NCBI RefSeq assembly: GCF_963422545.1
Contig: NZ_OY730260.1
Span: forward strand, 124,001 to 188,000
Source of the DNA: an uncultured Flavobacterium sp.
GTDB lineage: Bacteria; Bacteroidota; Bacteroidia; Flavobacteriales; Flavobacteriaceae
Length of the DNA stretch: 64,000 nt
Direction of reading: 5' to 3'
The notes under the pieces: generated by a model
Database searches by the model: none
Told to the model about the DNA's origin: nothing
Seen by the model: the letters and a program-made list of their open reading frames with translations, nothing else
Part shown: positions 8,586 to 17,289 of the stretch, one piece after another
Position numbering within the stretch: position 1 is the stretch's first letter
Layout of the letters: each line of letters opens with the position of its first letter
Program-made: the position numbers and the translations under genes

Positions 8586-8666
8586 CAATATTTAATCTGT
8601 GGGGGATTTCATATCTGCAGGAGAAACATTATTAGAGAATATCTAGTATAAAGGAATTGTATTTCC

Positions 8667-8674
8667 TAGCTTTG
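8667..8674 (+). promoter_or_regulatory. Candidate -7 element upstream of the MBL-fold gene
   Basis: TAGCTTTG matches TAnnTTTG and lies 23 bp before the ATG at 8698. A TTG at the expected upstream distance is not seen, so support is partial. Confidence 0.3.
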
Positions 8675-8697
8675 TTTCTTATTAGAAATTTAAGCTC

Positions 8698-9555
8698 ATG
8701 AAACTTTACCCTATAGAATCCGGAAATTTTAAATTAGACGGAGGCGCAATGTTTGGCGTTGTGCCAAAAACAATCTGGAATAAAACTAATCCTGCCGACG
8801 CTAATAATTTAATTGATATTGCGGCACGTTGTCTGCTTATTGAAGATCAGAATCGCTTGATTTTGATAGATACCGGAATGGGAGATAAACAATCTGAAAA
8901 GTTTTTTGGCTATTATTCGCTTTGGGGCTCGCACTCTATCGATAAGTCATTGGCAAAATATGGTTTTCACCGAGATGATATTACAGATGTTTTTATGACA
9001 CACCTGCATTTTGACCATTGTGGAGGAAGCGTGCAGTGGAATTCTGATAAAACGGGCTACGAACCAGCTTTTAAAAATGCTAAATACTGGAGTAATGAAA
9101 GCCATTGGGAATGGGCAACAAAACCAAATCCTCGCGAGAAAGCTTCTTTTTTGTCTGAGAACATTCTGCCAATGCAGGAAAGCGGACAATTGAATTTTAT
9201 AAAATATCCGGAAAGTGATTTTGGTTTTTCTGAAGAATTGAATTTTGGAATTTACTATGTTGATGGTCATACCGAAAAACAAATGATTCCGCATATTAAA
9301 TATCAGGATAAAACCATTGTTTTTTGTGCCGATTTATTGGCGACAGCCGGGCATATTCCGTTACCGTATGTTATGGGTTACGACACAAGACCTTTATTGA
9401 CAATGCCGGAAAAAGCAAAATTTTTGAATGCAGCCGCAGATCATAATTATTATTTGTTTCTTGAACACGATGCACACAATCAAATTATAACGGTCGAACA
9501 TACTGAAAAAGGTGTTCGATTGAAAGAAGTTTTTACTTGTGAAGATATTCTTTAA
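8698..9555 (+). CDS. MBL-fold metallo-hydrolase
   Basis: 285 residues. The zinc motif HLHFDHCGG (HxHxDH, within MTHLHFDHCGGSV) is at about residue 102. Further ligands are visible as the histidine in YVDGHTEKQM, the aspartate in VFCADLLATAGHIP and the late histidine in LFLEHDAH, so the dinuclear site looks complete. No signal peptide is present, so it should be cytoplasmic. Family members include quorum-quenching lactonases and assorted hydrolases; the substrate cannot be deduced. It ends at a bidirectional terminator shared with the large surface-protein gene. Confidence 0.88.
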   Translation: MKLYPIESGNFKLDGGAMFGVVPKTIWNKTNPADANNLIDIAARCLLIEDQNRLILIDTGMGDKQSEKFFGYYSLWGSHSIDKSLAKYGFHRDDITDVFMTHLHFDHCGGSVQWNSDKTGYEPAFKNAKYWSNESHWEWATKPNPREKASFLSENILPMQESGQLNFIKYPESDFGFSEELNFGIYYVDGHTEKQMIPHIKYQDKTIVFCADLLATAGHIPLPYVMGYDTRPLLTMPEKAKFLNAAADHNYYLFLEHDAHNQIITVEHTEKGVRLKEVFTCEDIL

Positions 9556-9572
9556 AGGAAATTAAAATCATA

Positions 9573-9612
9573 AAAAAATCCCATTTTCAGTATATCGAAA
9601 ATGGGATTTTTT
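9573..9612. terminator. Bidirectional intrinsic terminator
   Basis: Perfect 16-bp arms (9573-9588 and 9597-9612, core AATCCCATTTTC) with an 8-base loop and A/T runs on both sides, placed exactly between convergent genes. Confidence 0.8.
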
Positions 9613-9628
9613 AGTTAACTAATTGTAA

Positions 9629-12600
9629 TTATTCTACGATTACTTTTTTGACAGAAGCCGCATCCTGATTGATTAAATAGATGTAATAAACACCTTTTGA
9701 CAAACCAGTCAAATCGATTTTATGATTTGTATTTGTAGAGCTTAAGGTAAATGATCTTACCAATTGTCCTAAAGTATTGTAAACAGTTGCTTTTTCAAGA
9801 GTTGCATTATTGATGTTTATTTCACCTTTTGTAGGGTTTGGATAAACAACTACTTTATCAAAAACAGAATCTTCAATACCCAGACTCTTGCAAGTACTGG
9901 AGTAAGTAGCGTTAGGTTCTTTAATGTTTGCCCAGTTAGCATTAGAATATTCAACATTATCTACTTGAATACAACTTAGACTTTTATTCTTTAAGAAGCT
10001 TGTATACAATGCAGCGCTAGCCTTTTTATTAGTTTTAGACGGAAGAATGAAATTCACATTATTACCATTCTGAACATTTAGAGAAGTTAATGGATTTAAT
10101 TCTAAGAAGACAAGAGTTAAAAGAGGATTGTGAGATAAGTCTAAAGTTGTCAATTGATTTGCCGTAGCATTTAAAGTTTTTAAAAGAACATTTGTACTAA
10201 GATCAAGAGATGTTAATTGATCATTATAGCAAAATAATTCTGTAAGTTTTGTATTTGTAGATAAATTGAGTTGCCTTAAATTGTTTAAACCACAATCTAA
10301 GAATGTTAGATTTACCAGGTTTGAAAGATTTAATGCAGTCAAATTATTATTACCACAATAAAGAATTTCTAATTCATTATTAGCACTTAAATCAATATTG
10401 CTTAGCAAATTTCGATCTGCTATTAAATAATGAAGATTTTTGTTTTGAGATAAATCAATTGTTGAAATTTGATTCATGCTAAACGTTAAATTGTATAACT
10501 GAGTGTTTGCAGTAACGTCTAAACTTGTTAATTGATTGCCGTGCAATGCTAATTTAGTAAGTGATTTATTTTTGCTGACATCAATAGTTTTTATATTATT
10601 AGAGTTACAGTCTAAGTAAGTTAAGGCAGTAAATTTTTCAATGCCAGTTAAGTCTGTAATGTTACTATTCGAAAGATCCAAATAAGTAATTGTGCTTATA
10701 TCTGCAGTTGTAATTTTTCCGTTTAAACCGTCTTTATCAATTCCTAGATCAATTAATTTTTGTTCGAAAGCTGAATCCGGAATTAAGGTGTAATTAGTAC
10801 AATCTAAATTGTAATTGGCTACTCCATCTTTAATGCCGGCCCATTTTTGATTAGCATAAACTTCATCATCAACAGAAATACAAGTTAAATCCGGATTTTT
10901 TGTAAAGTTTGAATTCAGATCTAAATTTTTATTATTTCCGTTCTTTATATTCAAACTGGTTAAATTGTTTGAGCCACAATCTAGAAAAGTCAGGGTTTTA
11001 TTGTGAGAGAGATCTAAAGCAGTTAACAGGTTTGAAGAACAATTTAAAGTGCTCAAGCCTGAAAAACCATTGATTCCGGTTAAGTTTTTGATGTTACTGT
11101 TCTCAATGTTCAATGTTGAAATGTTTGAAATGCTGGTGTTTAAAACGGTGCCATTTTTGCCATCTGTATCAATTTGTAAATAAATTAATTTGTCTTCAAA
11201 AGCCGGATCCGGGATAGCTGTAATCTGAGAGCAGTCAACAGTTGAGAAGGATGCAGATTTCTCTTTAAAGTTTGTCCAGTTTTCATTAGAATAAAGTGCG
11301 TTATCAACCAAAATACATGTAAGTGATGGGTTTTTTGTAAAATCAATAACGTATGGCGCTATCTGCATGTTTTTATTGTTTCCATTTCTTAAGTCTACAT
11401 TTGTAAGGGTTTTGTTTTCTGAACATGTAAAAAGAGCTAGATTTTTATTTTGAGAAAGATCTAAACTTTTGAGCTGGTTTAATTGGCAAGAAAGTAAAAT
11501 CAATTCTTTATTATTTGAAACATCAATAGTAGTTAATTGATTTGATGAACAAGTAAAATATTTTAATTTAAGATTTTTTGAAACATCAATGTTTTGTAAT
11601 TTATTATTTGATGCTACTAAGTTTTCCAAGGCAGTGTTATTTGAAATATCTAAGGTTGTGAGATCGTTATGATTAATAAGTAAATAGTTTAACGCTAAAT
11701 TTTTTGAAAGATCGACTGTTGATAATTTGTTAGACATTACATTTAAAGATGTCAAAGCTTTAAAATTTTGTATTCCGGTCAAATCAGAAATGTTACTATA
11801 ATAAAGATTTAATTCTGTAATAGATTCAATTGATGAAGTTAAAACCATTCCATCTGTAGTTCCTGTGTCAATTCCTTTTGCTATTAATGCTTTTTCAAAA
11901 TTAATATCAGGAATTAGGGTATAAGCTTCACATAAAGTATTAAAAGTAGCTCCTGCATCTTTTTTGGCACTCCAGTTTGCGTTTGAATAATTAACATCAT
12001 CAACTTGAATACAGCTTAGATTTGGATTGCCTATAAGACTTAGATATGCAAATTTAACATTGTTTGCATTCTTCAAATTTAAACTCGTTAATTGATTAGA
12101 ATTAGAATATAAACCGACTAAGGCAGTATTTATGCTAACATCCAAAGTGGTTAGCTGATTTTTTGCACAATTTAAAAATTCTAAAGCTTTATTTTTGCTT
12201 ACATCCAAATTTGTTAATTGATTAGATTGACAATATAGCTCTGTTAGAGTAGTGATTTTAGAAACATCCAAGTGGGTTAATTTATTTTCGCGACAATCCA
12301 GCAGATTTAAAGCTGTATTCTTACTTACATCTAAACTGGTTAATTGACTAGTATTACAGCCCAAAAATGTTAACGCAGTATTTGAGCTTACATCCAAAGC
12401 AGTATATTTGTTTGAACCCGAATCTAATTTTGTTAACGCTGTATTTACTTTAACGTCTAACGCTGTTAATTGATTTGCATAGCAGCTTAAATTAAGTAAA
12501 GCAATATTATTACTTACGTCTAAAGAGGTTATTCTATTGTTGTTACAGTCTAGAGTAGTCAGAGCGGTATTTTTACTTACATTTAGTGTTGTTAATGAAT

Positions 12601-15247
12601 TTTGACCACAATACAAATCAGTTAATGATACAAAGTCTTGTATTCCTGTTAAATCTGAAATGTTACTTTTAGTAAGGTCTAAGAACTTTACAGTGCTAAT
12701 ATTATAAGTAAGAACTTTTCCATTTAATCCATCAGTGTCAATTCCTAAATTAATTAGTTTTTGTTCAAAATTTGAATCAGGAATTAAAGTGTAATTATTT
12801 GTATTTGCAGGTACGTACATAGCTGAAATTTCTTCCGGAGTTAAAACACGATTCCAAATAGCGATATCATCTATAGTTCCTTTAAAACCTTCTTTTACAT
12901 TATCTCCAGAAATTCTTTGTCCAATTCTAAAAATGTTGTCAACAGTATTTAAATTTACAGCTTTTTCGCTCACAAATTTACCATTTGCATATACTGAAAG
13001 TTTAGTTCCATCATATGTAAGCGTAAAAAAGTACCAATCATTGTTAGAGTAATCAAAGTTGTTTACATAAAAGTCATCAGTAGATAAGTTGGTTCCACTT
13101 ATCATTTGAAGATAACCTTTACTATAAATAGAAAGAGACAATCTTTGTAATTTAGCTAAGGTGCCATAATTAAAAATTGAGACTTCATATTTATTAGGAT
13201 CAGAAAAAGCATCACTTGTTTTAAACCATCCAGAAATTGTTCTTAAAGAATTATTTTGAGGAATATTTGGTATAACCGCATCGATATAGCTGTTTACACC
13301 ATCAAAACTATATGCAGTATTACTATTTCCGAATCGGTCTGATGTTAAAGTTGCGGCCGTAACAGTTCCATTTGATCCGTTTCCGCTAGTATCATTTGCA
13401 TTTCCATTAAAAGGATAATAAGCAATCAAACCATTTGTTGGTATTTGTCCATTTCCAGGAGCCGATATAATGGTTACATCAACGACAAGTCTTAAACTTT
13501 CGCATCCGTTAATTGTTTGCGAAACATAATATTTACCTGTTTGCAGTGAAGTTGATAAACCTAAAGCACTTCCGCCAGTTGGAACATCAAACCATTTAAG
13601 ATTAGATCCAACGGCTTTTAAGTCGGCAATTGTAGCACTAGTATTGAATGATTGTGCATTTGCAGTTGGGGGAGAAGTATTGCTTGCGTCAACAACTATA
13701 GAATTTGTGGTTATACAACCTTTAGTGTCTGTTGTATTTACGGTGTAAATTCCTGGGGACAAACCAGCAAATACATTTGAGGTTTGGTAATTAAAAACCG
13801 GCGAAATAGCATATAGGTATGGTGGTGTTCCACCAGTTGCTATAACAGTTAGACTTCCATTATTGCTATTACATGACGCATTTGTATTTGTTACTGTTGA
13901 ATTAAGGATTGTTGGCTGCGTAATAGTGAAAATTTTTGTAATTGATAATGAAGCAGCATCTGTTACTGTACAAGAGTATTCGCCAGCATTCAATCCCGTA
14001 ATAGAACTGGTTGTTTTTCCATTAGACCAAAGATAAGTATATGGAGCTGTTCCACCTGAAACAGACGTTATAGAAGCTGAACCATTTGTATCGCCAAAAC
14101 ATGTTATATTGTCTTGAGATGTTTTTATAATTAATGAGCCAAGACAATTTAAAACTGTTGGAATATTTTTATCAATAGATGTGCCGTCACCCAGCTGACC
14201 TAAGGAATTGCTCCCCCAAGCCCATAAACTTTCGTCTGTTTTCATGGCAACTGTATGAATAGACCCTCCGTCAATCATTTGCCAATTACTTTCTGTTCCT
14301 ATTTGTACCGGAATAAGACTATTGATTTTTGTACCATTTCCGAATTCACCATCAGAATTAAAACCCCAAGCCCATAAAGATCCGTCTGTTTTTATAGCAA
14401 TTGTATAATTTACTCCTCCGTCTACAGTTTTCCAATCTGTTGATGTTCCAATTTGTGTTGGAACATTTTTAGTTGTTGTAGTACCATCTCCTAATGCTCC
14501 GTAAGTATTATCCCCCCAGATCCATAAAGTTCCATCCGTTTTTGTTGCAATTGTATGATCACTTCCAGCAGCTATTGTTTTCCAATTGGTTGCCGTTCCT
14601 ATTTGTTTTGGTACACGGCTGTTTGTTGTAGTACCATCTCCTAATGCACCTAAAGTATTTTTTCCCCAAGCCCATAAAGTGCCATCTTTTTTCAAGGCAA
14701 CCGTATGAAGCTTTCCCGCTACTACGTTTTGCCAATCGTTTGCTGTTCCTACTTGTGTTGGAATGTTTTTATCAAGAGTGGTGCCATTTCCTAATTGCCC
14801 GGAAAAGTTATTTCCCCAAGCCCATAAAGTGCCATCGGTTTTTAAAGCAACTGTATGACCATATCCGGCTACTATTGTTTGCCAATTTTTTGATGTTCCT
14901 ATTTGTTGTGGAGGGTTAAAATTAGTGGTATATGAGCCATTTCCTATTTGTCCTAAACCACCATATCCCCAAGCCCATAAAGAGCCATCTGCTTTTAGAG
15001 CAACTGTATGAGCCCAGCCTGCAGCCACTGTTTTCCAATCATTCGCAATTCCTATTTTTGTAGGAATATTTATAGTTGTAGGTGTGCTATTGCCTAATTG
15101 TCCTTGGTCATTACTTCCCCACGTCCATAACGTACCGTCTGTTCTTACGGCAATTGTATGATTGTATCCGGCAGCACCTGTTTTCCAGCATTGAGCTTTT
15201 ATTTGTAAACATGAAAATATTAAAAGTAAAAGTAAAATTTTTCTCAT
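9629..15247 (-). CDS. Giant type IX-secreted surface protein: RCC1 propeller, SprB-like repeats, LamG, leucine-rich modules
   Basis: 1,872 residues from the ATG at 15247, chosen because MRKILLLLLIFSCLQIKAQ is a clean signal peptide; an ATG at 15307 would add 20 polar residues. Order: seven RCC1-type repeats of about 50 residues (about 20-370; motif HTVALKTDGTLWAWG), enough for one seven-bladed propeller. Next come SprB-like repeats (about 378-530; GGTAPYTYLWSNG), a linker, and a LamG/concanavalin-like domain (about 612-815; GLIAYYPFNGNANDTSGNG). Four leucine-rich modules follow (about 825-1790; unit LTSLDVSKNTALxxLDCxxN). The C-terminal domain (about 1795-1872; VVVYPNPTKGEININN to KVIVE) is a type A type IX sorting signal. 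It should be exported and displayed on the cell surface, probably for adhesion or ligand binding; the ligand is unknown. It is monocistronic. Confidence 0.93.
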   Translation of the reverse strand: MRKILLLLLIFSCLQIKAQCWKTGAAGYNHTIAVRTDGTLWTWGSNDQGQLGNSTPTTINIPTKIGIANDWKTVAAGWAHTVALKADGSLWAWGYGGLGQIGNGSYTTNFNPPQQIGTSKNWQTIVAGYGHTVALKTDGTLWAWGNNFSGQLGNGTTLDKNIPTQVGTANDWQNVVAGKLHTVALKKDGTLWAWGKNTLGALGDGTTTNSRVPKQIGTATNWKTIAAGSDHTIATKTDGTLWIWGDNTYGALGDGTTTTKNVPTQIGTSTDWKTVDGGVNYTIAIKTDGSLWAWGFNSDGEFGNGTKINSLIPVQIGTESNWQMIDGGSIHTVAMKTDESLWAWGSNSLGQLGDGTSIDKNIPTVLNCLGSLIIKTSQDNITCFGDTNGSASITSVSGGTAPYTYLWSNGKTTSSITGLNAGEYSCTVTDAASLSITKIFTITQPTILNSTVTNTNASCNSNNGSLTVIATGGTPPYLYAISPVFNYQTSNVFAGLSPGIYTVNTTDTKGCITTNSIVVDASNTSPPTANAQSFNTSATIADLKAVGSNLKWFDVPTGGSALGLSTSLQTGKYYVSQTINGCESLRLVVDVTIISAPGNGQIPTNGLIAYYPFNGNANDTSGNGSNGTVTAATLTSDRFGNSNTAYSFDGVNSYIDAVIPNIPQNNSLRTISGWFKTSDAFSDPNKYEVSIFNYGTLAKLQRLSLSIYSKGYLQMISGTNLSTDDFYVNNFDYSNNDWYFFTLTYDGTKLSVYANGKFVSEKAVNLNTVDNIFRIGQRISGDNVKEGFKGTIDDIAIWNRVLTPEEISAMYVPANTNNYTLIPDSNFEQKLINLGIDTDGLNGKVLTYNISTVKFLDLTKSNISDLTGIQDFVSLTDLYCGQNSLTTLNVSKNTALTTLDCNNNRITSLDVSNNIALLNLSCYANQLTALDVKVNTALTKLDSGSNKYTALDVSSNTALTFLGCNTSQLTSLDVSKNTALNLLDCRENKLTHLDVSKITTLTELYCQSNQLTNLDVSKNKALEFLNCAKNQLTTLDVSINTALVGLYSNSNQLTSLNLKNANNVKFAYLSLIGNPNLSCIQVDDVNYSNANWSAKKDAGATFNTLCEAYTLIPDINFEKALIAKGIDTGTTDGMVLTSSIESITELNLYYSNISDLTGIQNFKALTSLNVMSNKLSTVDLSKNLALNYLLINHNDLTTLDISNNTALENLVASNNKLQNIDVSKNLKLKYFTCSSNQLTTIDVSNNKELILLSCQLNQLKSLDLSQNKNLALFTCSENKTLTNVDLRNGNNKNMQIAPYVIDFTKNPSLTCILVDNALYSNENWTNFKEKSASFSTVDCSQITAIPDPAFEDKLIYLQIDTDGKNGTVLNTSISNISTLNIENSNIKNLTGINGFSGLSTLNCSSNLLTALDLSHNKTLTFLDCGSNNLTSLNIKNGNNKNLDLNSNFTKNPDLTCISVDDEVYANQKWAGIKDGVANYNLDCTNYTLIPDSAFEQKLIDLGIDKDGLNGKITTADISTITYLDLSNSNITDLTGIEKFTALTYLDCNSNNIKTIDVSKNKSLTKLALHGNQLTSLDVTANTQLYNLTFSMNQISTIDLSQNKNLHYLIADRNLLSNIDLSANNELEILYCGNNNLTALNLSNLVNLTFLDCGLNNLRQLNLSTNTKLTELFCYNDQLTSLDLSTNVLLKTLNATANQLTTLDLSHNPLLTLVFLELNPLTSLNVQNGNNVNFILPSKTNKKASAALYTSFLKNKSLSCIQVDNVEYSNANWANIKEPNATYSSTCKSLGIEDSVFDKVVVYPNPTKGEININNATLEKATVYNTLGQLVRSFTLSSTNTNHKIDLTGLSKGVYYIYLINQDAASVKKVIVE

Positions 15248-15594
15248 ATGATAAAGATTTCGATTGTTTATAGTATGGTTTTGATTTAAATCTATTTTTG
15301 TTTTCATAGATTCAGTTTAAGATCATCGCGCAATTATATCCATTTTAATTGGATTTTCCTTACGGGAAGCCGTAAAGGAACTTTCTTTTTAAATTTTCTA
15401 TAAATTTCGATCAAAGCGAAATCAATATATTTGTTAGAAAATTAATGTAAATTACTGCCCTAAAAGAATTTAATAAATTTTAGAATCTATTTTGGAAAGG
15501 ATTAAAATTCATAACACAGTGTTAACAGTTAGCTTTTTGTAACAAAAAATCATAATTTAGGCCCATCTTTTAACTTTACATTATATACAGATAC
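15248..15594. other. Divergent intergenic region, surface protein and S8 protease
   Basis: About 350 bp, AT-rich, no credible gene. It contains an imperfect hairpin (TCCTTACGG at 15357-15365 with CCGTAAAGGA at 15370-15379), and a perfect 6-1-6 palindrome TAACACAGTGTTA (15512-15524) upstream of the protease gene that could be an operator. TAACTTTA (15571-15578) is one base off the -7 consensus for the protease, without a properly spaced TTG. Confidence 0.4.
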
Positions 15595-17226
15595 ATGAGT
15601 CATATAAAACCTTTTACTTTATCAGCTTGGGTATTACTTGCTTTAGCAGGTAGCGCAACCGCACAGGCACAAGTTTCAACTTCAAAGCAGGCAATTACAG
15701 CACCTTTAGCAATTGTCAAAAAAGCACCACTTAGCGAAAATGAATTAAAAAGATGGAGTCATCTTGATTTAATCAAAGATTCGATTCCGGGAATGAGTGT
15801 TGATAGGGCTTACGCCGAATTATTACAAGGAAAAACCGGTAAAAAAGTAATTGTAGGTATCGTAGATTCTGGTGTCGATATTGAGCATCCGGATTTACAA
15901 GGAATGATCTGGACAAACCCTAAAGAAATTCCGGGTAACGGAATCGATGACGATAAAAACGGATTTATCGATGACGTTCACGGATGGAATTTCCTTGGTG
16001 ATGCCGTTCATGAAAACCTTGAAATGACACGTATCGTTAAAAAAGGTGATGACGGATCAGCACAATACAAAGCAGCTTTAGCACAATATGAAGAAAAATC
16101 AAGCAAAGTTCTGGAAGACAAACAACAAGTAGACTTTTTACTAGATGTTCATAATACTATTAAAAAGGAGTTGAATAAAACGACTTACAAACTTGAAGAT
16201 TTAAGCACAATTACTTCAACAGATCCAAAAGTGGTTAGAAGTAAAATGATTATGACTCAAATTTTTACTAACGGAGGACCAACTTTTGATCCTGAAGCCG
16301 AATTAGAAGATTATAGAGAATCAGTTTACGACCAATTCAATTATAATTTGAACAAAGATTATGACGGAAGAAAAATTGTAGGCGATAATCCTGAAGACAT
16401 TAAAAACACTCATTATGGTAATAATGTTGTTTTTGGTCCGGATAAAGAAAAGGCACTTCACGGAACTCACGTTGCCGGAATTATTGGCCAAATTCGTGGA
16501 AATAATTTAGGAGGAGACGGTGTTTCTAATAATGTCGAAATCTTGACTGTAAGAGCTGTTCCTGATGGAGATGAGTACGATAAAGATATCGCATTAGCAA
16601 TTCGTTATGCAGTAGATAATGGAGCAAAAGTAATTAACGGAAGTTTCGGAAAAAGTTTTTCTCCACACAAACAATGGGTTTATGATGCGATAAAATATGC
16701 TGCTAAAAAAGATGTTTTAATTGTGCATGCAGCCGGTAATGACGGATACAATATTGATGAAACAAAAAACATCAATTACCCAAATGATTCTGAAGATAAC
16801 ATCAAAGAATTTGCTAATAATGTAATTACGATTGGAGCTATAAATAACCACTACGGAGAAACTGTAGTAGCCGGTTTTTCTAACTTCGGAAAAATAAACG
16901 TTGACGTTTTTGCTCCGGGAGAAGAGATCTATGCAACAGTTCCAAACAATAAATACAAATATTTACAAGGAACATCAATGGCGTCGCCAAATGCAGCCGG
17001 AGTTGCAGCGTTGATTCGTTCATATTATCCAAAACTAAAAGCAGCTCAGGTAAAACAAATTTTAATGGATTCAGGAGTTGCTCTTCCATCAAAGGTGGTT
17101 TTAGGTGAAAATCCAAATCGAGATGAAAAAGCTGTTGCAGTTTCTTCTGCTGAGTCATCACGAACAGCTAAAATGGTCAATGCTTATAATGCTTTATTAA
17201 TGGCAGAAAAAATGTCTAAGAAATAA
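15595..17226 (+). CDS. Secreted S8 (subtilisin-family) serine protease with a large insertion
   Basis: 543 residues with an N-terminal signal peptide (ends near AQAQVSTS). The catalytic triad is complete: Asp91 in GIVDSGVDIEHPDL, His289 in LHGTHVAGIIG and Ser461 in GTSMASPNAAG. The oxyanion-region Asn is in HAAGNDGYN. Between Asp and His there are about 198 residues, far more than in subtilisin. The extra material includes a charged, helix-prone stretch (about 145-210) and replaces the short loop of the core enzyme. No type IX sorting domain is present at the C-terminus, so it is probably periplasmic or exported by another route. A terminator-like hairpin separates it from the following M1 peptidase gene. 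Confidence 0.93.
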   Translation: MSHIKPFTLSAWVLLALAGSATAQAQVSTSKQAITAPLAIVKKAPLSENELKRWSHLDLIKDSIPGMSVDRAYAELLQGKTGKKVIVGIVDSGVDIEHPDLQGMIWTNPKEIPGNGIDDDKNGFIDDVHGWNFLGDAVHENLEMTRIVKKGDDGSAQYKAALAQYEEKSSKVLEDKQQVDFLLDVHNTIKKELNKTTYKLEDLSTITSTDPKVVRSKMIMTQIFTNGGPTFDPEAELEDYRESVYDQFNYNLNKDYDGRKIVGDNPEDIKNTHYGNNVVFGPDKEKALHGTHVAGIIGQIRGNNLGGDGVSNNVEILTVRAVPDGDEYDKDIALAIRYAVDNGAKVINGSFGKSFSPHKQWVYDAIKYAAKKDVLIVHAAGNDGYNIDETKNINYPNDSEDNIKEFANNVITIGAINNHYGETVVAGFSNFGKINVDVFAPGEEIYATVPNNKYKYLQGTSMASPNAAGVAALIRSYYPKLKAAQVKQILMDSGVALPSKVVLGENPNRDEKAVAVSSAESSRTAKMVNAYNALLMAEKMSKK

Positions 17227-17248
17227 AATAAAAATAGAATACTAATCT

Positions 17249-17277
17249 AATGGAAGAGTGGCAACTCTTCCATTTTT
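17249..17277 (+). terminator. Intrinsic terminator after the S8 protease gene
   Basis: Arms AATGGAAGAGT (17249-17259) and ACTCTTCCATT (17264-17274), 4-base loop, followed by a short T run. It lies only 12 bp before the next ATG, so it could be partial attenuation rather than full termination. Confidence 0.65.
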
Positions 17278-17289
17278 ATTAAAATTATC

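Noticed and set aside
9900..12830. LRR-coding region as a DNA satellite or CRISPR-like array
   Set aside because: The periodicity is 63 bp in frame with diverged codons; the repeats are protein-level leucine-rich units.
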